Shown here piece by piece: positions 10,583-18,862 of a DNA stretch of 36,704 bases (within the stretch, counting starts at the first letter, position 1; each line of letters starts with the position of its first letter). The DNA lies in NCBI GenBank assembly GCA_949289785.1, contig CASEOW010000017.1, forward strand, positions 1 to 36,704, written 5' to 3'. The notes below the pieces were generated by a model, which was given only the letters and a program-made list of their open reading frames with translations, was not told the origin of the DNA and made no database searches. A program made the position numbers and the translations under genes. This DNA comes from an uncultured Bacillota bacterium. Lineage in GTDB: Bacteria > Bacillota > Clostridia > Christensenellales > UBA1242.

Positions 10583-11554
10583 ATGGAATATAAGATTTTT
10601 ATATTTTCTCAAGAGATATTAAGTGGACAAACAGAATTTGATTATTCAAAATTTTTCAAATTATGTGATGAGGTTATGATTAATCCAATTAGTGTTAATG
10701 TTGAAAAACCTACTTTATCTATTGAAATAGGAAATGAAAATCTTATATTTTTTTGTGAAAACAAAAAAATTGACGAACTTATTTTAAATAATCTTTCAAA
10801 ATTAGGAAAACAAAAAGCAATAATTGATGAACAGGTTGTTATTTTTGAAAATAAGGAAAATAATTTTGTATTTATTCCTATTGAAATGGATTTGGATATT
10901 TTAAAAAAGATTTTTGTTAAAAGTAAAGAACTTAAGTTCTGTCAATTTCATGTTTTTGGGTTAACTACAAATCAAGTTATTGAAAAGTTAGATGATTTAA
11001 AAAATGTAATTCCAGAGATGAATTATAAAATATATTGCAATAATTTAATTGCTGATATATACATTTCTTACAAAAGTGAAGATTCTCAAATTATAGACGA
11101 TTATCAAGTTCGCATAGCACAAAAGTTTACTCAAAATCTATTTAGCGAAAATGAATTTAATCTATGTGACATTATTCAAAAAATGCTAACTTTAAAGTCT
11201 TATAAAATTGCAATAATGGAAAATGTTACTAAAGGAAAAATAGTTCAAAGTTTACTTGAAAAAAATGAATTTATTTCATTATTAGAAAGATGTGATTTTA
11301 AAAATTTTGATTATTCTTCAAGTGAAGATATCTATAATAAAATGGTTGAGTATCAATCTTTGACAAATGCAAATGTAAAAATAGTTACTAACGGAAAATA
11401 TACTGAAGATGGTCTTGAATTTATTTTTGCTTTATCTATTAATGGTGAAATATTTTTATACAAATCAAATTTTAAAGCAAGTTATACAAAATGCATTGAA
11501 ATGGCAAAAAACTTCTTGCTTTTTCATTTGGCTAAAAAACTAAGACATAATTAA
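10583..11554 (+). CDS. Highly divergent CinA-like protein
   Basis: 323 aa; no family is obvious at first reading. It sits between pgsA and recA, where Firmicutes carry cinA. Three stretches match CinA in order. IFSQEILSGQ (7-16) matches the VGTELLLGQ opening of the MoCF domain. FHVFGLTTNQVIEKL (122-136) matches the linker domain FRVFGLTESxLEEKL. IAIMENVTKGKIV (209-221) matches the deamidase opening AVAESCTGGLIA, where the nucleophilic Ser has become Asn (ENVTKG 213-218). The end, GLEFIFALSINGEI then a helix, fits the CinA C-terminus. It is shorter than CinA (about 410 aa), mainly in the MoCF region, and probably has neither deamidase nor pyrophosphatase activity. An AAGGAA precedes the ATG. 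The homology is inference by pattern. Confidence 0.6.
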   Translation: MEYKIFIFSQEILSGQTEFDYSKFFKLCDEVMINPISVNVEKPTLSIEIGNENLIFFCENKKIDELILNNLSKLGKQKAIIDEQVVIFENKENNFVFIPIEMDLDILKKIFVKSKELKFCQFHVFGLTTNQVIEKLDDLKNVIPEMNYKIYCNNLIADIYISYKSEDSQIIDDYQVRIAQKFTQNLFSENEFNLCDIIQKMLTLKSYKIAIMENVTKGKIVQSLLEKNEFISLLERCDFKNFDYSSSEDIYNKMVEYQSLTNANVKIVTNGKYTEDGLEFIFALSINGEIFLYKSNFKASYTKCIEMAKNFLLFHLAKKLRHN

Positions 11555-11597
11555 ATTTTATCATCTTTTTATGTTAGTATAATTGTTTATTATTTGA

Positions 11598-11626
11598 TTT
11601 ACAAAAGATATTTAATTTGATATAAT
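11598..11626 (+). promoter_or_regulatory. recA promoter
   Basis: TTTACA (11598-11603), 17 nt, TATAAT (11621-11626), 20 nt before the recA start. A second TATAAT at 11578-11583 lacks a good -35. No Gram-positive SOS box (GAAC-N4-GTTC) is visible between 11555 and 11646. Confidence 0.75.
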
Positions 11627-11646
11627 AATTGCATTGAGAGGTTAAA

Positions 11647-12654
11647 ATGGATAAAAAAGATACAAAATTAGATGAAAGAAAAGAAAATTTGGAACACGCA
11701 CTTTTACAAATAGAAAAACAATATGGAAAAGGTGCTATCATGAAACTCGGTGATAGGGTAAACGAACCTATAGATGTTATTCCTACTGGTTGTTTAACTT
11801 TAGATATAGCTCTTGGAATTGGTGGAATTCCTAGAGGTAGAGTTATAGAAATTTATGGACCAGAATCTTCTGGTAAAACTACTGTTTCATTGCACATTAT
11901 AAGTGAGGCTCAAAAATTAGGTGGAGTTGCTGCATTTATTGATGCAGAACATGCTCTCGACCCAATTTATGCAGAAAAACTTGGGGTGAATTTAACTGAA
12001 TTATTAATTTCTCAGCCTGATAATGGTGAACAAGCTTTAAATATTTGTGAAATGCTTGTTAAATCTGGCTCAGTTGATATTGTTGTTGTAGACTCTGTTG
12101 CTGCTCTTACACCAAAAGCCGAAATAGATGGCGAAATGGGTGATAACCATGTAGGTTTGCAGGCAAGAATGATGAGTCAAGCATTGAGAAAACTCACTGG
12201 TGTAATTAATAAAAGTAACACTACAGTTATATTTATTAATCAACTTCGTGAAAAAGTTGGTGTTATGTTTGGTTCTCCAGAAACTACAACAGGTGGTAAA
12301 GCTTTAAAATTTTATTCAAGTATAAGACTTGATGTTAGAAAAAAAGATACAATAAAAGACGGAGTTAATATTGTAGGAAATAGGACAGTTGTTAAAGTTG
12401 TTAAAAATAAACTTGCTCCACCTTTTAAAACAGCTGAATTTGATATTATTTATGGTCAAGGTGTAAGTCAAATTGGTTGTGTGATTGACCTTGCACTTGA
12501 AAAAGATATAATTAAAAAATCTGGTTCATGGTTTTCATATAATGATGAAAAAATTGGACAAGGAAAAGAAAATGTTAAAAATTACCTTGACCAAAATAAA
12601 GAAATTTATAATGAAATTTTTGATAAAGTTAAATCAGCTTATGGAATTGTTTAA
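11647..12654 (+). CDS. recA: Recombinase RecA
   Basis: 335 aa. It forms filaments on single-stranded DNA, drives homologous strand exchange and usually stimulates LexA cleavage. Walker A GPESSGKT is at 71-78. The signatures [12 protein letters not shown] and QALRKLTG and the loop-2 region [16 protein letters not shown] are all present. GAGAGG precedes the ATG closely. It is slightly shorter than usual at the C-terminus: the acidic tail typical of many RecA proteins is missing and the protein ends at SAYGIV. It has its own promoter and terminator, so it can be expressed independently of the pgsA run. Confidence 0.98.
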   Translation: MDKKDTKLDERKENLEHALLQIEKQYGKGAIMKLGDRVNEPIDVIPTGCLTLDIALGIGGIPRGRVIEIYGPESSGKTTVSLHIISEAQKLGGVAAFIDAEHALDPIYAEKLGVNLTELLISQPDNGEQALNICEMLVKSGSVDIVVVDSVAALTPKAEIDGEMGDNHVGLQARMMSQALRKLTGVINKSNTTVIFINQLREKVGVMFGSPETTTGGKALKFYSSIRLDVRKKDTIKDGVNIVGNRTVVKVVKNKLAPPFKTAEFDIIYGQGVSQIGCVIDLALEKDIIKKSGSWFSYNDEKIGQGKENVKNYLDQNKEIYNEIFDKVKSAYGIV

Positions 12655-12687
12655 TAATAAATTATTAATTGAAAGTATAATAAATAA

Positions 12688-12718
12688 AAAGCGAAACTAT
12701 ATTTGTTTCGCTTTTTTT
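12688..12718 (+). terminator. Terminator after recA
   Basis: A 10-bp stem (12688-12697 with 12705-12714), 7-nt loop and T run. Flanking A residues make it usable in both directions for the convergent PBP gene. Confidence 0.85.
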
Positions 12719-12759
12719 ATTGCAACAATTTAAATGTTTTATTTTATTTTATTTTATTT

Positions 12760-14979
12760 TTAAACATACCACTTATCTTTCTTTTCACCAAATTTAGTAT
12801 TCAAAAAAGTTAATTTTTCAATTTGAGTAATTTCAGGCGATAGAGTATAAAAATATTCAATTTCAATTATTTGTTTATTTGATTTAATTGGCAATGATAC
12901 ATTTTGAGTTCCATTTTTCCCAGAAACTTCTTTTAAAACAAATTCTCCGCTTTTAAATCTATAAGTGATATAATCTTTACTTTCAAACTCAATATTTGCT
13001 CTGTTCTCAACTACTTTTCCTTTAAATGTTTGCTTAGGAACTTGAGTAAATTTATTTGATATATCATTTGGCATATTAAACTTAGAAAAAATTTCTGTTT
13101 GTGTGTATCTTTCTGGCATATAAGGATTAGCTAAAACCACACGATGATTTTCATTTAACTCAGTGCTATCAATTGCTCTTTCTTCTATGCAAGAAGGAAT
13201 GTTGAATGTGGAATTATCTTCAATTGTCTCCATATAAGACTTAACTATTTGAGTAGGTTGATTGCCACCAGCGTAATCTATAGGTGTATTGTCAAGATTG
13301 CCAAGCCAAACAGCTACTGTTTGTGCCTTAGTGTATGAAACATTCCAAGCATCTAAGTTTTGTTTTGAATTTTTCTTTCCTACAGTACCTGTTTTAGATG
13401 CAATGTTATCAAATTGAGAAAGTTTTTTTGCTGTTCCAGTTTTGGCACATTCTTTAAGCATATCTGTTAGAAGATATGCAGAATCTTCTCTTAAACAATC
13501 TTGAAAATTTGGTTTATTTATATAGACTAATTTGTTGTTTTTATCAGTTATAAAATTGATAAATTTTGCCTCTGCAAATTTACCTTCATTTGCAAATGTA
13601 GAATAAGCGTTAGCAAGTTGTTTTATATTTACGCCATAAGTCATGCCACCAAGTGCTATTGCATAACTATTATCATTTTCGTCAAAATTAATTCCCATGC
13701 TTTCTGCATAGAGTTTAGATTTTTCAATACCAGTATAACTTAAAATTTTTACAGCAGGTATGTTTATAGATTTAGATAATGCTTCTGTTGCGCTTACATA
13801 TCCATGATAAACATCTCCGACATTTTTTGGGTTATAATCAGATATTGTTGTTTTTTCGTCAAGTATCTGCGTGCAAGGATAAATAATATCTTCATTAAGA
13901 GCAGGGGCATAAACTAGTAAAGGTTTAATTGCAGAACCTGGTTGTCTTTTTGCATCTAAAATTTTATAATTGCTTTTTCCTATATAAGCGGAAACTGCCA
14001 TTTTATCATTATCTATTACAATAGCACTTCCATCGCAATTTAATTCTTGATTAAATAAAGCATTTTCTAGTGCTGTTTGTTTTTCTTTGTTTTGGTATGT
14101 ATAAATTTTATATCCTTTTAAAGCTATTTGTCTAGCAGGGATTTTTAATATTTCTTCCGCTTCGTCTATAGCAGATTGACTATAAGAATTAAGTTTATTT
14201 TTAGACTGAAGATTTAACGAAAGATTTAGTGGTGAGTTGATAGCCTGATTGTATTGTGCCGTTTCTATAAAACCATCTTTATACATTTCGGATAAAACTA
14301 AATTTCTTCTTTTTAGACAATTTTCTCTATTCTTTGTTGGTGAATATTTGGCAGGAGATTTGATAATTCCTGCTAAAAGTGCACTTTGTGAAATCGATAG
14401 TTCTTTTGCAGGACATGAAAAATAATAATTAGATGCGTTTTCAATTCCGTAACAATTATTTCCAAAGTATATCACATTTAAGTATTTTTCTAAAATTTCA
14501 TCTTTACTATATTCTTTTTCTAATTTTTGAGCAAGAGCAATTTCTTTTATTTTTCTTTCAAAAGTTTTTTCGCTTGTTAAAAGAGTGTTTTTTATTAGTT
14601 GTTGAGTAATAGTAGATGCTCCTTCTTTCAGTTTTCTTGATTTTAAATTATTTATTGTTGCTTTTGCTATTCTTTTGTAATTAACTCCATTATGAGTATA
14701 GAAATTTTTATCTTCAATGGAAATAAAAGCATTTTTTGTATGGTCTTGTAAAGTAGAAATTTTAGTATAATTATTATTTATTTGATTATCTTCTTTTATA
14801 GGGATATTTTCATTATCAAATATTTCTATATTGACTGCTTGAGTTAATAATGCTTCTTCATCTAAAGGTATACTTTTTGCTTTGAAATAAATTGATGATA
14901 TATAAAAGCCTACTGCAATAGTTACAGAAAGAATAAGTAAGAAAACAATAATAAAGCTCCATTTTAAAAATTTTTTCAT
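12760..14979 (-). CDS. Class A penicillin-binding protein (transglycosylase/transpeptidase)
   Basis: 739 aa from ATG 14979. It has a short cytosolic start, one membrane anchor (about 9-30), a GT51 glycosyltransferase domain (EDKNFYTHNG 89-98, EGASTITQQL 119-128), then a transpeptidase domain with SAIK (Ser349, Lys352), SIN (404-406) and KTG (529-531). It polymerises and crosslinks peptidoglycan outside the membrane. An in-frame ATG at 15066 would add 29 residues, but the MKKFLKWSF start fits the family better. Neither start has a convincing Shine-Dalgarno. The last 150 residues form an extra beta-rich extension. It lies opposite to its neighbours, inserted between recA and miaB. Confidence 0.93.
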   Translation of the reverse strand: MKKFLKWSFIIVFLLILSVTIAVGFYISSIYFKAKSIPLDEEALLTQAVNIEIFDNENIPIKEDNQINNNYTKISTLQDHTKNAFISIEDKNFYTHNGVNYKRIAKATINNLKSRKLKEGASTITQQLIKNTLLTSEKTFERKIKEIALAQKLEKEYSKDEILEKYLNVIYFGNNCYGIENASNYYFSCPAKELSISQSALLAGIIKSPAKYSPTKNRENCLKRRNLVLSEMYKDGFIETAQYNQAINSPLNLSLNLQSKNKLNSYSQSAIDEAEEILKIPARQIALKGYKIYTYQNKEKQTALENALFNQELNCDGSAIVIDNDKMAVSAYIGKSNYKILDAKRQPGSAIKPLLVYAPALNEDIIYPCTQILDEKTTISDYNPKNVGDVYHGYVSATEALSKSINIPAVKILSYTGIEKSKLYAESMGINFDENDNSYAIALGGMTYGVNIKQLANAYSTFANEGKFAEAKFINFITDKNNKLVYINKPNFQDCLREDSAYLLTDMLKECAKTGTAKKLSQFDNIASKTGTVGKKNSKQNLDAWNVSYTKAQTVAVWLGNLDNTPIDYAGGNQPTQIVKSYMETIEDNSTFNIPSCIEERAIDSTELNENHRVVLANPYMPERYTQTEIFSKFNMPNDISNKFTQVPKQTFKGKVVENRANIEFESKDYITYRFKSGEFVLKEVSGKNGTQNVSLPIKSNKQIIEIEYFYTLSPEITQIEKLTFLNTKFGEKKDKWYV

Positions 14980-15050
14980 CTTTTTTATTATGCTTAATAT
15001 TAAATAAATTATTAATAAATATTTATTCTTTATTTTCCAACTTAAATTTG

Positions 15051-15079
15051 TTGAAAATTTTGTCATATTATTGTATAAT
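15051..15079 (+). promoter_or_regulatory. Promoter of the miaB-mutS-mutL-miaA-ynbB operon
   Basis: TTGAAA (15051-15056), 17 nt, TATAAT (15074-15079), 25 nt before miaB. No later strong promoter or terminator is seen before 23075, and all gene joints are overlaps or gaps of 11 nt or less. Confidence 0.75.
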
Positions 15080-15104
15080 TTATATGTTAAATTAGGAGAT
15101 AAAT

Positions 15105-16229
15105 ATGAAATATTTTATTGTTACTTATGGTTGTCAAATGAATGTGCATGAATCAGAAAAAATAGCAGGAATTCTTGAACAACTTGGTTATAAAGAATGT
15201 AAAAAAAGAGAAGAAGCAGATATAATTGTTTTTAATACTTGTGCAATAAGAGAGGGTGCTGAAGAAAGAGTGCTTGGGAATGTTGGCAATTTAAAAAGAT
15301 TAAAAAAACAAAATAAAGATTTAATAATTGTAGTCTGTGGTTGTATGACTCAAAAAGAAGAAACTGCAAAAAATCTTATGAAGAAATTTCCATTTATAGA
15401 TATTGTTATAGGAACATTTAACTTGCCAAAACTTGCAAGCTATATTGAAAAAGTTAAAGAAGGCAGACAATTAGAGATTTTGCAAGAAGGAGAACTTGAC
15501 GAGATTCTTCCTTATAAGAGGTCAGATAAAGATAATGCGTGGGTCAATATTATGCAGGGGTGCAATAATTTTTGCACTTATTGTATCGTTCCTTATGTTC
15601 GTGGAAGAGAAAAATCGCGAAAAGAAGAAAATATTTTAAATGAAATTAAGGAAATTATTAAAGAAGGTAAATATAAAAAAATTACATTGCTTGGTCAAAA
15701 TGTTAACTCTTATGGTAAAGATTTAGAAAAGCCTGTTTCTTTTGCTAAATTATTAAGTGATATTTGTGCTTTAGATGGTGATTTTAAACTTTCATTTATG
15801 ACTTCTCATCCTAAAGATTTGACAAGTGAAGTTATAGATGTTATTGCTAAGGAAGATAAGATTGAAAAATATATACACTTGCCAGCACAAAGTGGAAATA
15901 ATAGAATTTTAGCTCTTATGAATAGGCGTTATACTAGAGAAAGATATTTAGAAATTATAGATGAAATTAGAAAAAAAATTCCTAATTGTAGAATTACTTC
16001 TGATTTTATTGTGGGCTTTCCAAGTGAAACTGAACAGGAGTTTGAAGATACTATGAGTTTAATTGAAAAAGTGCAGTTTGATAGCATTTTTGCTTTCATG
16101 TATTCAAAGAGAGAAGGCACAGTTGCTAGTAAGATGGAAGAACAAATTAGTGATAAAGAAAAACATCTAAGAGTTAATAAACTTCTAAAACTTGAAAAAC
16201 AAATTCAAAAGGAGACTGGTAAAAGATGA
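15105..16229 (+). CDS. miaB: tRNA-2-methylthio-N6-(dimethylallyl)adenosine synthase MiaB, lacking TRAM
   Basis: 374 aa radical-SAM methylthiotransferase acting on i6A37 of tRNAs. The N-terminal auxiliary cluster has Cys10, Cys46 and Cys80. The radical-SAM cluster CNNFCTYC has Cys153, Cys157 and Cys160, and VPYVRGREKSR follows as in MiaB. Members are usually about 440-450 aa and end in a roughly 65-residue TRAM RNA-binding domain. Here the protein stops at KLEKQIQKETGKR, exactly where TRAM should begin, and its last bases are the ATGA overlap with mutS. A clean loss, not a frameshift, because mutS coding starts at once. miaA, three genes downstream, makes its substrate. Confidence 0.93.
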   Translation: MKYFIVTYGCQMNVHESEKIAGILEQLGYKECKKREEADIIVFNTCAIREGAEERVLGNVGNLKRLKKQNKDLIIVVCGCMTQKEETAKNLMKKFPFIDIVIGTFNLPKLASYIEKVKEGRQLEILQEGELDEILPYKRSDKDNAWVNIMQGCNNFCTYCIVPYVRGREKSRKEENILNEIKEIIKEGKYKKITLLGQNVNSYGKDLEKPVSFAKLLSDICALDGDFKLSFMTSHPKDLTSEVIDVIAKEDKIEKYIHLPAQSGNNRILALMNRRYTRERYLEIIDEIRKKIPNCRITSDFIVGFPSETEQEFEDTMSLIEKVQFDSIFAFMYSKREGTVASKMEEQISDKEKHLRVNKLLKLEKQIQKETGKR

Positions 16230-18862
16230 ACAACTTAACTTTAGAAGATTTTAGATTGCGATACAATGAATTATCTCCAGCAATGAAACAATACTACGAT
16301 ATTAAAAGTAATTATAAAGATTGTTTGCTTTTATATAGAATGGGTGACTTTTACGAAACTTTTGTAGATGATGCAGTTGAAACAGCTAAAACACTTGAAC
16401 TTGTTTTAACAGGGAAGGCTTGTGGGCTTGATAGAAAAGCGCCAATGTGTGGTGTGCCACATCATGCTGTTCAAAATTATATTGCTAGACTTGTTAATGC
16501 CGGATATAAGGTTGCTATATGTGAGCAAGATAAATTTGACGAAACTTCAAAAGTATTTACTAGGGAAGTTACAAGGGTAATCACACCGGGAACCATTATA
16601 GATAGCGAAATGCTTACAGAAAGCAAAAATAATTATCTTCTATCAATTTACTTTGCTAATGGTAAAATTGGGGCAACTTATGTAGATATTTCAACAGGGG
16701 AATTTGAAGTTGTAAGTATAGAAGAAAACTTAGAAAATCAAGTATGTGATTTAGTTGCAAGAATTAATCCTTCAGAAGTAATTGCTAATGAAGATGGAAC
16801 AAAATTTTACAATAATTTGCAAGTTGTTCATCTTGGGGCAAGAAGAGCTAATAAATATTATGAATGGGCTTATACAAAATCAAGAGCAAATGAAAATATG
16901 GAAAAACAATTTGGTGTTAATTATGAAAGAGTGTATGATTTAACCAAATTTGACAATATTATTTGTTCTAGTGGAGCTTTGTTAGAGTATCTCAAAGAAA
17001 CTCAAAAAAAGACTATGTCTAATATTAATAAAATTAGAATTGTTAGAAATAATAATTTTCTTATTTTAGATAGTGCTTCAAGAAGAAATCTTGAAATTAA
17101 TGAATCAAATAGAGACAGAAAAAAGACAGGTTCTTTGCTTTGGGTATTAGACAAAACAAGTACTGTTATGGGTGCTAGATATTTAAGAAAAATGATAAAT
17201 GAACCTTTGCAAGATATACAAGAAATAAATTGCAGATTAGACGCTGTAGAGGAATTAACTAGAAAACTTGTTTTAAGAGATAGGCTAACTAGAGGACTTG
17301 AACAAATTTATGATATTGAAAGAATTTCAGCTAAAATAGCTTATGGTAATATTAATCCAAAAGAGATTGTTACTTTAGGCTTTTCTTTAAAAAAAGTTCC
17401 TATTTTAAAACAAATTTTAAATGAATGTCAAAGCGAATATTTAGTTAAGGCTAGAGAAGAAATTATAGATTTTACTGCTGTTCAAAATTTAATAGAACAA
17501 GCTTTTGATGAAGAGGTGTCTTCTTCTACAAAAGATGGCGGTTTTATAAAAAGTGGATTTAATAAAGAATTAGATAATTTAAGAAATGCAAAAACTCGTG
17601 GCAATGATATGTTAGATAGTCTATTAGATAAAGAGATAGAACTTACTGGTATCAAAACTCTTAAATATGGCTATAACAGAATTTTTGGGTATTATTTTGA
17701 AGTTAGTAAAGGACAATTAGAAAATGTTCCACTTCAAAGATATATAAGAAAACAAACTACTGTTAATAGTGAAAGATTTATTACCGAAGACCTTAAAAAA
17801 ATTGAAGACGAAGTTTTAGGTAGTGATGAAATGGCAGTAAAACTAGAAAAAGATATTTTTGCTAAAATTAAAGAATTTCTTTTAGGATATCTTAAATCAT
17901 TTCAGTCAATTTCTAAAACTATTGCTAAAATAGATTTTGTTATTTCTCTTGCTCAAGTTGCTATTAAAAATAATTTTACAAGACCACAAATGACAAAAAC
18001 AGATAATTTAAGCATAGTTGAAGGTAGACATCCTGTTGTTGAACAATATTTAACAAGCGGAGCTTTCGTTAGCAATGATACTACGCTTGATGGTGAAGAA
18101 AATAAAATAATGGTTATTACTGGACCTAATATGTCAGGTAAAAGTACATACATGAGACAAGTTGCTATAATTACTTTACTTGCTCATATAGGAAGTTTTG
18201 TGCCTGCTAGAAGAGCAATTATCCCTATAACAGATAGAATTTTTACAAGAGTAGGGGCTAGTGATGACTTAGCATTAGGTCAAAGCACTTTTATGGTTGA
18301 GATGAGTGAAGTTGCTTTAATTTTAGCTAATGCAACGGATAAAAGTTTGATACTTTTAGACGAAATCGGAAGGGGAACTTCAACTTTTGACGGTTTAAGT
18401 ATAGCTTGGTCTGTTATTGAATATCTTTCTAAACATTTTAAATCTAAAACACTATTTGCTACACATTATCATGAATTAACTGAACTAGAAGGTGTTTTAA
18501 ATGGTATTAAAAATTATAAAATAGCAGTTAAAGAAGAAAATGATGAAGTAGTCTTTTTAAGAAAAATTGTAAGAGGTGGTGCAAATAAAAGTTTTGGTGT
18601 AGAAGTTGCTAGACTTGCTGGCGTTCCAAAAGAAGTTATAGATAGAGCTAAAGAAATCTCTAAAAATCTTGAAAGTGTAAATAATAAAATTGATTTGAAT
18701 TTATTTAAAGACGAAAAGAAAGAAAAAGCCAACGAAAATATAAAAACTGCATTAAACATTCTTTCAATTTTGAAAGATTTGAATATTAATAATATTACTC
18801 CAATGCACGCATTTGATTTATTAAATGATTTAATAGAAAAAGCTAAGGAGGAAAAAGAATAA
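16226..18862 (+). CDS. mutS: DNA mismatch repair protein MutS
   Basis: 878 aa mismatch-recognising ATPase. The N-terminal mismatch-binding domain contains the Phe-x-Glu motif region (GDFYETF, near residue 40). Connector, lever and clamp domains follow. The C-terminal ABC-type ATPase has Walker A GPNMSGKS at 633-640, Walker B LILLDEIGRGTSTFDG near 710, and the ATHYHEL switch near 750. Length is typical. AAGGAG lies just upstream, and the start overlaps the miaB stop. The stop TAA shares a base with the mutL ATG, so MutS and MutL are translationally coupled. Confidence 0.98.
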   Translation: MNNLTLEDFRLRYNELSPAMKQYYDIKSNYKDCLLLYRMGDFYETFVDDAVETAKTLELVLTGKACGLDRKAPMCGVPHHAVQNYIARLVNAGYKVAICEQDKFDETSKVFTREVTRVITPGTIIDSEMLTESKNNYLLSIYFANGKIGATYVDISTGEFEVVSIEENLENQVCDLVARINPSEVIANEDGTKFYNNLQVVHLGARRANKYYEWAYTKSRANENMEKQFGVNYERVYDLTKFDNIICSSGALLEYLKETQKKTMSNINKIRIVRNNNFLILDSASRRNLEINESNRDRKKTGSLLWVLDKTSTVMGARYLRKMINEPLQDIQEINCRLDAVEELTRKLVLRDRLTRGLEQIYDIERISAKIAYGNINPKEIVTLGFSLKKVPILKQILNECQSEYLVKAREEIIDFTAVQNLIEQAFDEEVSSSTKDGGFIKSGFNKELDNLRNAKTRGNDMLDSLLDKEIELTGIKTLKYGYNRIFGYYFEVSKGQLENVPLQRYIRKQTTVNSERFITEDLKKIEDEVLGSDEMAVKLEKDIFAKIKEFLLGYLKSFQSISKTIAKIDFVISLAQVAIKNNFTRPQMTKTDNLSIVEGRHPVVEQYLTSGAFVSNDTTLDGEENKIMVITGPNMSGKSTYMRQVAIITLLAHIGSFVPARRAIIPITDRIFTRVGASDDLALGQSTFMVEMSEVALILANATDKSLILLDEIGRGTSTFDGLSIAWSVIEYLSKHFKSKTLFATHYHELTELEGVLNGIKNYKIAVKEENDEVVFLRKIVRGGANKSFGVEVARLAGVPKEVIDRAKEISKNLESVNNKIDLNLFKDEKKEKANENIKTALNILSILKDLNINNITPMHAFDLLNDLIEKAKEEKE

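Noticed and set aside
14980..15066. 29-residue N-terminal extension of the class A PBP
   Set aside because: It has no ribosome-binding site and adds a second hydrophobic stretch before a typical MKKFLKWSF start. Not fully excluded, because the chosen start also lacks a clear Shine-Dalgarno.
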